In this document: positions 42,237 through 52,120 of the stretch, piece by piece | Layout: each line of letters starts with the position of its first letter | Numbering within the stretch: position 1 is the first letter of the stretch | DNA from: an uncultured Alphaproteobacteria bacterium | GTDB taxonomy: Bacteria > Pseudomonadota > Alphaproteobacteria > HIMB59 > GCA-002718135 | Length of the DNA stretch: 64,000 bases | Reading direction: 5' to 3' | Assembly (NCBI GenBank): GCA_902577905.1 | Contig: CACHAQ010000003.1 | Coordinates: forward strand, 1-64,000 | Made by a program: the position numbers and the translations under genes | The notes under the pieces: generated by a model | Databases searched by the model: none | Told to the model about the DNA's origin: nothing | What the model saw: only the letters and a program-made list of their open reading frames with translations

Positions 42237-44474
42237 ATGTTCAAGTATGGTTCAATTAGAAATTTTATTATTAAATTTTTCCTAGGAATAATTTTAATTG
42301 GATTTGGCCTAATTTATTTTACCAGTCTCTACACATATTCAGCAAATGATCCAGGTTTTAGTCAATTAAATTACAATATTAATGACAGCAATATTGAAAA
42401 TCTTATGGGTTTCTTTGGTGCTTATTTATCAAGTTATTCATTAATTTTTATTGGAACACTAAGTTATTTATTGGTGTTTTTTATAATACTGGAAGGTGGA
42501 AAATTGTTTTTAGGTATTAATAGTAGATTTGTAATTTTGAAATTTTTATCTAACCTGTCAGGGATAATTCTTATTAATGTTTCCATAAAATCAGTTGATG
42601 TAAACTTTTTAAAAACAGGTTTAGTTTCACAGTTCCTAATCGATTTATTTACAAATATAAATTTAAATTTTCTAGAAAACATTTTTATTTTTTTTATTAT
42701 AAATTTTTTACTTTTAATATTTGGTGTAATTTTAATATTTTTATCATTTAGAATAAATATATCTTGGATAAATAAATTATTTACTTTCTTAAAATTTTTT
42801 AGATATTTTAAGTTTTTATTTTCTGTGTTTGGTTTATTTAAATATATAAATTTTAGGAAAAAAGTTTCAAACAAAACATTAAGAAGTGAGCCAACAATTA
42901 AGAAAAGAAATTATGTTAATTTAAGCAAAAAAAATAATAATAATAATCATAAAGCTAATAAGCAACTTGAGCTAAATAATTTTAGCTTTAGCCTTCCATC
43001 TAAAAATCTACTTTCGAAATCAAATTTAAAAAATAATAAAAATAGAGAATTGGAAAAAATAAACACTGATGCTGCTATTAAGTTAGAAAGAACATTGTCT
43101 GAATATGGTGTTGAAGGAAAAATAGTTGGTTTTAGTAGTGGTCCAATTGTAACTTTATTTGAATTTATTCCAAATGCAGGAATAAAATCTAGTAAAATAA
43201 TAGGTTTGTCTGATGATATTGCTAGAGCAATGTCTTCTATTTCAGCTAGAATTTCAACCCAACCTGGCAAGACAAGCTTAGGTATCGAAATTCCAAATAC
43301 TAAAAGAGATGGTGTTTTATTTGGTGATTTAATTGAAGAAGATGAATTTGAAATTGAAAATGATTGCCTTACTCTTGCATTGGGAAAAGATATATCTGGA
43401 AAAAGTATTTTTGCAAATTTAGAGCGAATGCCACATCTACTAATAGCGGGAACAACTGGTTCGGGAAAATCCGTGGGTATTAACACAATGATATTAAGCA
43501 TACTTTACAAATTTAAACCTAATGAATGCAAACTAATATTAATTGATCCTAAAATGTTAGAATTGAGTATTTATGAAGATATTCCACATCTTTTAACACC
43601 TGTGGTTACTGATCCAAAGAAAGCTGTATTTGCTCTTAAGTGGGTAGTTAGAGAAATGGAAAATAGATATAAGTTAATGAGCTCATTAAATGTAAAAAAT
43701 ATAGATTCTTATAATGATAAAGTTTTAAGAACTATTTCGTCTGGAAGAAAACTTTTTAGGGAGGTTCAAACAGGTATAGATGATGATACAAAGATGCCAA
43801 TTATTGAAAAACAAGAAATTAATCTTGAAAAAATGCCTTTTATTGTTGTGGTGATTGATGAGATGGCGGATTTGATGATGGTGGCAGGAAAAGAAGTTGA
43901 GTCATTGGTTCAAAGATTAGCACAAATGGCAAGAGCATCTGGAATTCACTTAATTACAGCCACACAAAGACCTAGTGTTGATGTAATTACAGGGACAATA
44001 AAAGCAAATTTTCCTAGTCGTATTAGTTATAAAGTATCAAGTAAATTCGATAGCAGGACAATACTTAACGAAATGGGTGCTGAACAATTATTGGGTAGTG
44101 GTGACATGTTGTTTTTAGAAAATGGCGGTATAATAAAGAGGTTGCACGGTGGTTTTGTTTCAGAAAATGAAGTTGAAAAAGTTGTTAGTTATATAAAACA
44201 ACAGGCTACATTTGATCATAAAAAAGAAATATCATTATCTGAAGAAGGGCTAAGTGTTTCAGATTCAGACGATTTAATTTCAAATAATAATGATGATCTT
44301 TATGGTAAGGCAGTTGAAATTGTTATTAAACAACAAAAAGTTTCAACAAGCTATATTCAGAGATATCTTCAGATCGGCTATAATAGGGCTGCAAGAATAG
44401 TAGAAAAGATGGAAGAGGATGGAATTATAAGCGAAGCAAATAATGCAGGTAAAAGACATGTTCTTAAAAAATGA
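42237..44474 (+). CDS. ftsK: DNA translocase FtsK
   Basis: Septal DNA pump for chromosome dimer resolution and segregation. The 745 residues have four N-terminal transmembrane segments (in residues 10-170), a short linker rich in N and K, the RecA-type motor with Walker A GTTGSGKS (about 405) and the Walker B IVVVIDEMADLMMV, and a C-terminal winged-helix gamma domain ending YLQIGYNRAARIVEKMEEDG that reads KOPS-type sites. Confidence 0.96.
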   Translation: MFKYGSIRNFIIKFFLGIILIGFGLIYFTSLYTYSANDPGFSQLNYNINDSNIENLMGFFGAYLSSYSLIFIGTLSYLLVFFIILEGGKLFLGINSRFVILKFLSNLSGIILINVSIKSVDVNFLKTGLVSQFLIDLFTNINLNFLENIFIFFIINFLLLIFGVILIFLSFRINISWINKLFTFLKFFRYFKFLFSVFGLFKYINFRKKVSNKTLRSEPTIKKRNYVNLSKKNNNNNHKANKQLELNNFSFSLPSKNLLSKSNLKNNKNRELEKINTDAAIKLERTLSEYGVEGKIVGFSSGPIVTLFEFIPNAGIKSSKIIGLSDDIARAMSSISARISTQPGKTSLGIEIPNTKRDGVLFGDLIEEDEFEIENDCLTLALGKDISGKSIFANLERMPHLLIAGTTGSGKSVGINTMILSILYKFKPNECKLILIDPKMLELSIYEDIPHLLTPVVTDPKKAVFALKWVVREMENRYKLMSSLNVKNIDSYNDKVLRTISSGRKLFREVQTGIDDDTKMPIIEKQEINLEKMPFIVVVIDEMADLMMVAGKEVESLVQRLAQMARASGIHLITATQRPSVDVITGTIKANFPSRISYKVSSKFDSRTILNEMGAEQLLGSGDMLFLENGGIIKRLHGGFVSENEVEKVVSYIKQQATFDHKKEISLSEEGLSVSDSDDLISNNNDDLYGKAVEIVIKQQKVSTSYIQRYLQIGYNRAARIVEKMEEDGIISEANNAGKRHVLKK

Positions 44475-45054
44475 AAAGTATTTATTATTTATATTAATAA
44501 TAGTTTTTTATTTTTTTGCGCCTAAAGCATATTCAGCTTCTGAAGACAAAGCAGAGGCATTAAATTATTTAAGTTCACTAAGTGATTTCTCTGCTTCATT
44601 CATACAAAGTGATGGAGATAACTTAAGTGAAGGCAAGGTATACATAGGTAAAAAAAGGGTTAGGGCTGAGTATTTTTTACCAACGAAAATTCTAATAATC
44701 TTAGCAGAAGATAAGGCTATGTATTACGATTACGAGCTTGAAGAAGATGAGTTTTTTAATCCAAAAAATACTAATGCTTGGTTCTTTTATGACATCTTTA
44801 GAAACCCTTATTTTTTTGAAGATGGAAAAGTAGAAGTAAAAAATAATGAGCTATTATTAGAAAAAAGAGGGATTGATAATGAAGAAAAAAATTTTGTTAT
44901 AAGAGTATTATTTGAGAAACAGCCATTGATATTAAGGGGAATAGAAGTGGTAGTTAATGATGATATTCTTAAGCTATCAATTTATAACCATAGTTATAAT
45001 GAGGTTTTTGATAAAAATTTTTTTAAACTTATAAATCCTAGTTTTTTAAATTAA
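44458..45054 (+). CDS. lolA: Outer-membrane lipoprotein carrier LolA
   Basis: Periplasmic carrier of lipoproteins. There is a signal peptide (MFLKNEKYLLFILIIVFYF, in part, to about residue 28) and a beta-sheet body with SDFSASFIQSDGD, AEYFLPTKILIILAEDKAMYY and the final lipid-binding region. Start chosen at 44458, which has an AGG 8 bp upstream and overlaps ftsK by 17 bp; ATG 44443 is the alternative. It ends 4 bp into the response-regulator gene on the other strand. Confidence 0.85.
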   Translation: MFLKNEKYLLFILIIVFYFFAPKAYSASEDKAEALNYLSSLSDFSASFIQSDGDNLSEGKVYIGKKRVRAEYFLPTKILIILAEDKAMYYDYELEEDEFFNPKNTNAWFFYDIFRNPYFFEDGKVEVKNNELLLEKRGIDNEEKNFVIRVLFEKQPLILRGIEVVVNDDILKLSIYNHSYNEVFDKNFFKLINPSFLN

Positions 45055-45644
45055 ATCGTAATTAAAAGTTTTTCATTTTTCGTTTGAATTTTTACATTGC
45101 TTTTTAAGGTGTTTATTTTTTTTCTTATTCTTGAAAGATGGCTTTCTAGAGAATTAGTTTCAATATTTGATTTAATTTTTAAAATATTTTCTTTTATAAA
45201 ATTTTTACTTGTTTCTTTCTTCCTAATTAAATAAGTTAAAATTTCTAGCTCTATTTTAGTTAGGTAGCAAAAATTATCATTATTAAGATTTATAAGCTTA
45301 TCGTTATAAAGAGATAAATCATGAAACTGAACTTTTATGTTTTGAACAAAATGCTCAATTCTATTTTTTAAGTGATTTATGGAAAGTGGGCTTTTTAATA
45401 TATTTGATTTATTATTAAAATTTAAGTTTTTCAAATTTGAAATTATTAAACAGTTGTCATTTAACTTGCCATGGTCTCTAAGATCAATATCATTTTTACC
45501 TATAATAATTATGTTTGCTTGAGATGCTTGTATATTATCTTTTATTTGGTCTAATTTCATAATAGTTAATTCATAATCTGAAAGAAAATAGGGTAAAAAA
45601 TTTTTAATATTGTTGTTACAAAATATATTTAGTCTGTTTTTCAC
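45051..45644 (-). CDS. Degenerate response regulator with winged-helix DNA-binding domain
   Basis: A 197-residue protein of the OmpR/PhoB layout. The receiver-like N-terminus has lost the phospho-acceptor: after the third strand ANIIIIGKNDID the Asp position is Gly, and no acidic pair is found at its start. The C-terminal winged helix (FCYLTKIELEILTYLIRK, then SLESHLSRIRKKIN) is intact. No kinase is adjacent. It is 4 bp from YggS on the same strand and may be autonomous. The order ftsK-lolA-regulator is common in the class. Confidence 0.72.
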   Translation of the reverse strand: MKNRLNIFCNNNIKNFLPYFLSDYELTIMKLDQIKDNIQASQANIIIIGKNDIDLRDHGKLNDNCLIISNLKNLNFNNKSNILKSPLSINHLKNRIEHFVQNIKVQFHDLSLYNDKLINLNNDNFCYLTKIELEILTYLIRKKETSKNFIKENILKIKSNIETNSLESHLSRIRKKINTLKSNVKIQTKNEKLLITI

Positions 45645-46279
45645 GATCTTTTTCCAAACAAGATTGTTCCAAGCCTAATGTATGCGGGATTAAATTGTAG
45701 TGCTTTCTCATAGTCATCACTCATTCCAATGCTTAACTCATCAATTTTATTTTCATTTGCAAGAAGCTTTAATTTATTAAAATGATAGCCTGGATCATCA
45801 TCTATCGGTGGTATACACATTAAACCGATAATCGGTAATTTCATTTCTTGTCTTAGAAAAATCAAAAAATCTTTCGTATCTTCTGGAAAAATACCGTTTT
45901 TTGTTTTTTCTTTTCCTGTATTTACCTGAAGAAAAATTTTCTTATTTACTAGTAATTCTCTATATTTTGAGAACTCTCTTGCTATTTTTTCCCTATCTAA
46001 AGTATGAAAAACATCAAAAAGGTGAATTGCTGGCTTTACTTTATTTGATTGTAGTGGCCCAGTTAAGTGAAGTTCTATTTTTCTATTATCCAGTTTTAGT
46101 TTTTGAAATTTTTCTTGAGCTTCTTGAACTCTATTTTCCCCAAAAATATATACTCCAGCATTAATCGCTTCCAACACACTTTTAATTGGATGATTTTTAG
46201 ATATAGCAACAATTTTGGTGGAATTGCTTCTTTTTTTTAGAAAATCGCTTATTTCATTGTATTTTTTAATATTAAACAT
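45641..46279 (-). CDS. yggS: YggS family pyridoxal-5'-phosphate homeostasis protein
   Basis: Cytosolic PLP-binding TIM-barrel that buffers PLP. The 212 residues have the PLP lysine K28 in VAISKNHPI, FGENRVQEAQEKF, HLTGPLQSNK and a final GMSDDYEKALQFNPAYIRLGT, the complete family signature. It is the first gene of the leftward pair with the response regulator, with a 4-bp overlap. Confidence 0.95.
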   Translation of the reverse strand: MFNIKKYNEISDFLKKRSNSTKIVAISKNHPIKSVLEAINAGVYIFGENRVQEAQEKFQKLKLDNRKIELHLTGPLQSNKVKPAIHLFDVFHTLDREKIAREFSKYRELLVNKKIFLQVNTGKEKTKNGIFPEDTKDFLIFLRQEMKLPIIGLMCIPPIDDDPGYHFNKLKLLANENKIDELSIGMSDDYEKALQFNPAYIRLGTILFGKRS

Positions 46280-46378
46280 AAATTATAATGTTGTAAAAAA
46301 ACAACATTGTTTCAAAAAATATACTAAATCATTATGCTTTTTTTGTAATTTATTCAATTTTTAAATATTAGACTCATT

Positions 46379-46418
46379 AATACAAGTATGTTTCTTGTAT
46401 TTAATGAATATTCATTAA
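46379..46418 (+). promoter_or_regulatory. Two inverted repeats in the porin leader
   Basis: AATACAAG (46379-46386) can pair with CTTGTATT (46394-46401), and next to it lies the 18-bp perfect palindrome TTAATGAATATTCATTAA (46401-46418). Both precede the AAGGAG ribosome site (46423-46428). They could be an operator or an mRNA hairpin that stabilises the transcript. Confidence 0.5.
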
Positions 46419-46434
46419 CTCAAAAGGAGTAATT

Positions 46435-47478
46435 ATGAAAAAAGAACTATTAATGGGAACTGCTCTAGTTTCTACGCTTGGTGCCGCTTCAGTTGCTGAA
46501 GCTGTAACAGCTACTATGAGTGGTAACCACCAAACTGGTATTGAGTTTGATTCACCAAATAGTGGAACTGACACAAATGCTCAGACCCAAGACAATAACT
46601 TTACTGTGTCATTATCAGAAACTACTGATGGCGGTATGACTATTTCTTCAAGCTTTATGTTAGCTAATGAGGATGCAGTTGACGGTGACCTAGACGCTGG
46701 ATTTACTCTAGCATTTACTGATGGATCTAAGCTTGATATCATAAATGCTGGTAACGCATCAGGATCACACGATGTTTCTATTCCAGGTTCAGCTGGTTCA
46801 GAAACTGTAGCAACAGCTACTTCTAATGCTGCTGAAACTGGTCTAGACTTTATGACTGGTGCATCTAAACAAGGTATTGAGTATCACACAGCTGCTGACT
46901 TCCTAGCTGATGGACTAAAAATGTCTTTCTCAGCTTCAACTGATGGTGGTGAAGCTGCTACTGCGACTTACAGAACAGACGGTCACGTAGCAATAGGTGC
47001 AACTTATGTAACCGATCTTGGTGATAGTGCTGTAACAATTGGTGCTGGTTGGTCTGAAATAGACGGATCAAAAACTGGTACTGCTGTAGCAAATGATACT
47101 GGTGGATTCCACGTAGGTTTAAGTGCTGTAACTGGTGATTTAACTGTTGCTGTTGGTTTTGCTGATGGTAACAAAGCTGGTGTAGGCGCTTCATCTGCTA
47201 ATGAAATCGCAGGTGACGTTGTAAAAGCTGGTGTTAAATATGTATCTGGTGATCTAACATTTAATGTTGGAATTGCTTCAGGTGATGCACAAGACTCTAC
47301 AATTGGTTCCGTTTCCGGATCTGATGATTCAAAAGACGTAACTTCAGCTAGTATATCTTACGCTGTAGCTTCTGGTGTAACTGCAATTCTTGGTTATACT
47401 TCTGTAGAAGCAAGTGATGAAGGTGTTTCATCAACTGATGGATCAGCTTGGTACATCGGTGCTAATATGGCATTTTAA
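46435..47478 (+). CDS. Major outer-membrane porin
   Basis: A 347-residue beta-barrel protein with a signal peptide (about 1-22, cleaved near AEA) and alternating amphipathic strands rich in G, A, S, T and D, ending in NMAF with the terminal Phe needed for outer-membrane assembly. Two short loops rich in acid residues follow the usual porin pattern. A strong ribosome site, its own leader palindromes and its own terminator suggest one of the most abundant proteins of the cell. Codon use (GCT, GGT, ACT) is distinct from its neighbours. Substrate selectivity is unknown. Confidence 0.85.
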   Translation: MKKELLMGTALVSTLGAASVAEAVTATMSGNHQTGIEFDSPNSGTDTNAQTQDNNFTVSLSETTDGGMTISSSFMLANEDAVDGDLDAGFTLAFTDGSKLDIINAGNASGSHDVSIPGSAGSETVATATSNAAETGLDFMTGASKQGIEYHTAADFLADGLKMSFSASTDGGEAATATYRTDGHVAIGATYVTDLGDSAVTIGAGWSEIDGSKTGTAVANDTGGFHVGLSAVTGDLTVAVGFADGNKAGVGASSANEIAGDVVKAGVKYVSGDLTFNVGIASGDAQDSTIGSVSGSDDSKDVTSASISYAVASGVTAILGYTSVEASDEGVSSTDGSAWYIGANMAF

Positions 47479-47500
47479 TTAAAGATTTTATATCTTAAAA

Positions 47501-47530
47501 AACGGCACTTTAACGAGTGCCGTTTTTTTT
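47501..47530 (+). terminator. Rho-independent terminator of the porin gene
   Basis: AACGGCACT (47501-47509) pairs with AGTGCCGTT (47516-47524) around TTAACG, with T-run after it. Confidence 0.93.
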
Positions 47531-47569
47531 ATGTTTTACATTTTGTTGTCTTTACAATAATTATACTTA

Positions 47570-48184
47570 ATGATTTTAACCAGGTTAATTATTTCTTTTT
47601 TATTACTTTTTGTCTTTTCTTGTAACAGCAACAAAAGCGACGAGGAAATGAAAGATTTGTGGTCAAAAGCACAAACAACCGGGGAGATAGTGAACAGATC
47701 TGGAACGGTATTTAATTCTGCAACAAATAAAGATTTAGCGATGCGTGATGCCGAAACCAGGCTTCAAAGTGGTGGTGGCTTGTTTGGAGGAAAGGGGATT
47801 TCCTTAAGTGGGGTTTTAAACAACAACAAGGACAATAACACAAATAGTACATCGACAACATCTATTAGTATGTCGGTAAATCCTTACCTTTGGAAAGGCG
47901 CTTTAGAAACAATTGACTTTATGCCTTTAAACTCTGCCGACCAAATTGGTGGTACAATTATTACTGATTGGTATTCAACTCCTGATAAACAAAAAGAAAG
48001 GTGCAAGCTGAATATTTTTATTTCTGGAAAACAACTAAACACCGAGAACCTTAAAGTAACATCTTTTTGTCAAGAATTTAAAGATCCAATATGGGTAAAC
48101 AAAAAAACGGACAGTAAAAATAATATTAAAATTGAAAATGCTATCTTAAATAAAGCTAAAAAATTAAAACTTCAATCAAGTTAA
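47570..48184 (+). CDS. DUF3576 lipoprotein
   Basis: A 204-residue lipoprotein: a hydrophobic leader ends in the lipobox VFSC (cysteine at about 18). The alphaproteobacterial DUF3576 pattern follows, with [19 protein letters not shown] and [20 protein letters not shown]. It is upstream of leuS, as in most of the class, and 2 bp from it. The function is unknown. Confidence 0.85.
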   Translation: MILTRLIISFLLLFVFSCNSNKSDEEMKDLWSKAQTTGEIVNRSGTVFNSATNKDLAMRDAETRLQSGGGLFGGKGISLSGVLNNNKDNNTNSTSTTSISMSVNPYLWKGALETIDFMPLNSADQIGGTIITDWYSTPDKQKERCKLNIFISGKQLNTENLKVTSFCQEFKDPIWVNKKTDSKNNIKIENAILNKAKKLKLQSS

Positions 48185-48186
48185 AA

Positions 48187-50700
48187 GTGTCATCACGATA
48201 CAATCATAAAGTAGTTGAAAAAAAGTGGCAAGATATATGGTCGTCTAATAAAGTTTTTCAAACTTCACGTGATGAAAATAAAGAAAAATTTTATGTTTTA
48301 GAAATGTTTCCTTATCCCTCTGGAAAAATACATATGGGACATGTAAGAAATTACACATTGGGAGATGTGGTAGCTAGATATAAAAAAATGAAAGGGTATA
48401 ACGTCTTGCACCCTATGGGTTGGGATGCCTTTGGTCTTCCTGCAGAAAATGCAGCCTTAACTGAAAAAAAACATCCTGAAAGTTGGACCTACCAAAATAT
48501 CAAAACGATGAAAAATCAACTTTTAAAAATGGGATTATCTCTTGATTGGGATAGAGAAATTGCAACTTGTCATCCAGAATATTACAAACATGAACAAAAG
48601 TTTTTTATTGATATGTTTAAGGCAGGTCTTGCTTATAAAAAAGAAGCTGAGGTAAATTGGGATCCGGTAGATAAAACAGTATTAGCAAATGAACAAGTAA
48701 TTGATGGAAAAGGATGGCGATCAGGAGCTATTGTTGAAAAGAAAAAATTATCCCAGTGGTTTTTAAAAATAAGTAAATACTCCGATGAATTGTTAGAGGA
48801 TTTGAATAATTTAGAAAATTGGCCGAATAAAGTCAAAATTATGCAATCTAATTGGATTGGTAAATCGGTAGGAGCAGAAATAGACTTTCAGATTTCAGAA
48901 GGTGAAACAAAAATAAAAATATTTACAACCAGACCAGATACAATTTATGGAGCGACCTTTTTGGCCGTTTCAAGTGAGCATGAAATAGTTAATAAAAATG
49001 TAAAAAATAAAGATGATCTAAAAAAATTTATTAAAGATTGTGAAAACCTTAATCCTGATAAAGTTAAAAAGGGTTTTGATACAGGTTTATTTGTAAATCA
49101 TCCATTTATTAAAGATAAAAAACTCCCGGTATTTGTAGCCAATTTTGTTCTTAAAGAATATGGCTTAGGTGCCATTTTTGGGTGTCCTGCACATGATCAA
49201 CGAGATTTAGATTTCGCTAGGGAGTACAAGCTTGATGTGATACCAGTTGTTAAACCAACTAATATTTCTGATAATGATTTTAAAATTGATTTAGAAGCAT
49301 TTACTGGTGAAGGTATAATAATTAACTCCCATTCTATTAACGGGTTAGAAATAAATGAAGCGAAAAATGAAATAATCAAAGAATTAGAAACAAAAAAAAT
49401 TGGAAGAAAAAAAATAAACTATAAGTTGAGAGATTGGGGGATTTCACGACAAAGATTTTGGGGTTGTCCAATTCCTATAATTTATAGAGAGGATGGAGAA
49501 ATTTTATCTGTAGAAGATAATGAGTTGCCTGTGAGGTTACCAGATATTAAAAATTTTACTGAGTCATCTAGCGCCTTAAACAATATCTCTGATTGGAAAG
49601 AAACTGTTTGTCCTAAAACAGGATTAAAAGCTATAAGAGAAACAGATACTTTTGATACTTTTTTCGAATCTTCTTGGTATTATTTTAGATATTGTAACGC
49701 AAGGTTGGACAAACCTTTTGATAAAAAAGATATAGACTATTGGCTGCCAGTTGATCAATACATTGGCGGCATTGAACATGCTATATTGCACCTTCTGTAT
49801 TCAAGATTTTTTACAAAAGCTCTTAGAGATCTAAATTATTTTAATTTAAATGAACCGTTTAAAGGTTTGTTTACACAAGGAATGGTAACTCACGTTACTT
49901 ACAGAAATAAAAATGGAGATTGGATTGAGCCAAAAAATGTAGAAAGAGTAAATGGGGTCTTAAAGGATAATAATAAACAAGATGTTGAAACTGGTAAAAT
50001 TGAAAAAATGAGTAAATCTAAAAAAAATGTTGTTGATCCAAATGATATTATAAATGCCTATGGCGCAGATACGGCTAGGTGGTTTATGTTGTCTGATAGT
50101 CCGCCAGAAAGAGATTTACAGTGGACCGATACCGGCATAGCTGCATCTTTCAAATTTATAAACAAATTATATGATTTGGTTGAGAAATTTAAAAATCACA
50201 AAATAGAAAATGGTGAAGATCTAATAACTATTAATAAAATTAAAATTATTATTAATGAAGTTTCGGAAAATATTGAGACATTTCAATTTAATAAATCTGT
50301 TGCAAAAATTTATGAATTTGTAAATATTCTTAATGATACATTGTTAAAGAAGAGATTATCTCGGAAAAACTTTAAATGGTCTCTTGAAAAGTTAGCAATT
50401 ATATTACAGCCCTTCGTACCTCATATAAGTGAAGAAATGTGGTCAAATATAGGTAACGAAACTTTGTGCATAAATGAAAATTGGGTATTGGAGAAAGTAG
50501 AGAAACGTTCAGAATTTAAAATTGCTATACAAATAAACGGTAAAACAAAAGAAATTATAGAAATAGATGATAAGTTTTCGAAAGAAAAAATTCTAGAAAT
50601 TGTTAAAGATAACGATAAAATTAAAAAAAATATTTTGGGCAAAAATATTATAAGAGAGATCTATGTTCCTGGCAAAATAGTAAATTTAGTTATCAAATGA
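48187..50700 (+). CDS. leuS: Leucyl-tRNA synthetase
   Basis: Charges tRNA-Leu. The 837 residues have class I motifs HMGH (in [11 protein letters not shown]) and KMSKS (in [15 protein letters not shown]), and an editing domain with [16 protein letters not shown]. It starts with GTG. The ORF is complete. It shares ATGA with lptE, so the block leuS-lptE-holA is translationally coupled. Confidence 0.97.
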   Translation: MSSRYNHKVVEKKWQDIWSSNKVFQTSRDENKEKFYVLEMFPYPSGKIHMGHVRNYTLGDVVARYKKMKGYNVLHPMGWDAFGLPAENAALTEKKHPESWTYQNIKTMKNQLLKMGLSLDWDREIATCHPEYYKHEQKFFIDMFKAGLAYKKEAEVNWDPVDKTVLANEQVIDGKGWRSGAIVEKKKLSQWFLKISKYSDELLEDLNNLENWPNKVKIMQSNWIGKSVGAEIDFQISEGETKIKIFTTRPDTIYGATFLAVSSEHEIVNKNVKNKDDLKKFIKDCENLNPDKVKKGFDTGLFVNHPFIKDKKLPVFVANFVLKEYGLGAIFGCPAHDQRDLDFAREYKLDVIPVVKPTNISDNDFKIDLEAFTGEGIIINSHSINGLEINEAKNEIIKELETKKIGRKKINYKLRDWGISRQRFWGCPIPIIYREDGEILSVEDNELPVRLPDIKNFTESSSALNNISDWKETVCPKTGLKAIRETDTFDTFFESSWYYFRYCNARLDKPFDKKDIDYWLPVDQYIGGIEHAILHLLYSRFFTKALRDLNYFNLNEPFKGLFTQGMVTHVTYRNKNGDWIEPKNVERVNGVLKDNNKQDVETGKIEKMSKSKKNVVDPNDIINAYGADTARWFMLSDSPPERDLQWTDTGIAASFKFINKLYDLVEKFKNHKIENGEDLITINKIKIIINEVSENIETFQFNKSVAKIYEFVNILNDTLLKKRLSRKNFKWSLEKLAIILQPFVPHISEEMWSNIGNETLCINENWVLEKVEKRSEFKIAIQINGKTKEIIEIDDKFSKEKILEIVKDNDKIKKNILGKNIIREIYVPGKIVNLVIK

Positions 50701-51185
50701 AAAAGCTTTTTTTTACTTTTATTTTTTTATTTATTATCTCATGTTCTGATATTGAATTTGTTTATAAAGAAAACAAAAATCTTGTAAATCCTCTATTTGA
50801 AAAAACAGAGGTTGCCACGTCTGGATATAGCATAAATTTTATGAATTCTTATTTGCCAATGTTGTTTGGAAGTAATAAGGAAGATAGATTTAACCTCCAA
50901 ATTAACATTGATCAGAATAAGACAAAAAGAGCAGTGGAGACAAACCAGGTCACCTCGAATCTTAGATATGAGCTAAAATTTAATTATACTTTGATTTTAA
51001 ATGAGAAAAATTGTGTAACTTTTGAAGAAGAGTTGTTATCTTATTTTTCAATAATTCCTAAGTCTTCTGGTTATAATTTTGGAACTGATACATCTTTAGA
51101 GAAAAAATATGAGTTGGCAATAACTGAAAATTTGAATCGATTTATGTCTATAATACTAAGCGAAGATATAAATAGTTGCTCATGA
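50697..51185 (+). CDS. lptE: LPS-assembly lipoprotein LptE
   Basis: Outer-membrane lipoprotein that plugs LptD during LPS insertion. The 162 residues have a short leader with lipobox FIISC (Cys about 16) and an alpha/beta body. Family identity is low, so the call leans on position between leuS and holA, which is conserved in the class, and the lipoprotein leader. It overlaps both neighbours by 4 bp. Confidence 0.78.
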   Translation: MKKLFFTFIFLFIISCSDIEFVYKENKNLVNPLFEKTEVATSGYSINFMNSYLPMLFGSNKEDRFNLQINIDQNKTKRAVETNQVTSNLRYELKFNYTLILNEKNCVTFEEELLSYFSIIPKSSGYNFGTDTSLEKKYELAITENLNRFMSIILSEDINSCS

Positions 51186-52120
51186 GAGTTAATCCTTTAA
51201 ATATAATTTTAAACGAGGCATTTAGCACAGATAAAAGAATTTATTTTATAAGTGGGAATGAAATTACACTTATGGAAAAAATAAAATCAAAAATTATTGA
51301 GAGTTTTCATCAAAAAGAAAAGGTACAAATAAAAAATATTGAGACAATTATTGATTTTGTTGATGAAGCTGGGCTTTTTGGAGATAGAAATATATTTATA
51401 GTAAAAAACCCAAAAGGGATTGATAAGGGCAGTTTGAATAATCTTAAAAGCTCAGAAAGTATTTTTATTTTCTTACAGGAAAATTCTCAAAAAATAAAAA
51501 AAATTAAAAATTTATTTGGTGTTGATAAAGATTCTAATCTAATTGATTGTTATGAGTTAGACAGGGAATCAAAAATAAAAATTTTAAATGAATTCTTAAG
51601 AAGAAATAAATTAAAGATTTCTCAAGAAATATATTGGTTCTTAATAGATAGACTAGATAGTAAATACATTCTCTTTGAAAATAATTTAATTAAAATATTA
51701 GAACTAAGAGACAGGCTTATTACTCTAAATAATATCAAAAAAATATTAGTTGTTGATGAGTCTGGCAAAGAAAAGGTTTTTTTCAATCTGTTGAGAAAAA
51801 ATAAGGAAATAGTTGAGCTTTATAGAGAAAAAATTGTAACCAATGCAGATGTGAATGAGCTCTATTATTACAGTAAGTTTTTTTGTCAGCTTATCATCGA
51901 TTGTAATAATGAAGATGAATACAATAAAAAAATTCCTGTATATTTATTTAGACAAAAAAACTACTTAATTGAAATTTATAGAAAATATAATTCTAAAAAG
52001 AAAAAACTGTTATTAAAATTACTTTCATCAACAGAGGGAAATTTACGAAAAGAGGTAGGTCTATCTTTGGTAGTTGGACTTCGATTTCTTTTAAATTTTA
52101 AGAAAATTACTATTTCTTAA
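51182..52120 (+). CDS. holA: DNA polymerase III delta subunit HolA
   Basis: Clamp-loader subunit that opens the sliding clamp. The 312 residues match by pattern: YFISGNEITLMEKIKSKI at the N-terminus, FVDEAGLFGDRNIFIVKNPKG in the clamp-binding region, and VGLSLVVGLRFLLNF at the end. I chose ATG 51182, which shares ATGA with the lptE stop; a TTG two codons earlier is the alternative. It overlaps the convergent parB gene by 11 bp. Confidence 0.85.
   Translation: MRVNPLNIILNEAFSTDKRIYFISGNEITLMEKIKSKIIESFHQKEKVQIKNIETIIDFVDEAGLFGDRNIFIVKNPKGIDKGSLNNLKSSESIFIFLQENSQKIKKIKNLFGVDKDSNLIDCYELDRESKIKILNEFLRRNKLKISQEIYWFLIDRLDSKYILFENNLIKILELRDRLITLNNIKKILVVDESGKEKVFFNLLRKNKEIVELYREKIVTNADVNELYYYSKFFCQLIIDCNNEDEYNKKIPVYLFRQKNYLIEIYRKYNSKKKKLLLKLLSSTEGNLRKEVGLSLVVGLRFLLNFKKITIS

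Noticed and set aside
42464..43501. Antisense ORFs inside ftsK, and similar antisense ORFs in mnmG, rho, purH and others
   Set aside because: They mirror well-supported coding sequence, lack ribosome sites and show no family motifs.
48263..48274. CTTCACGTGATG in leuS as a third parS site
   Set aside because: Only the inner TTCACGTGA matches; the outer bases are wrong, and it lies in a fixed codon context.
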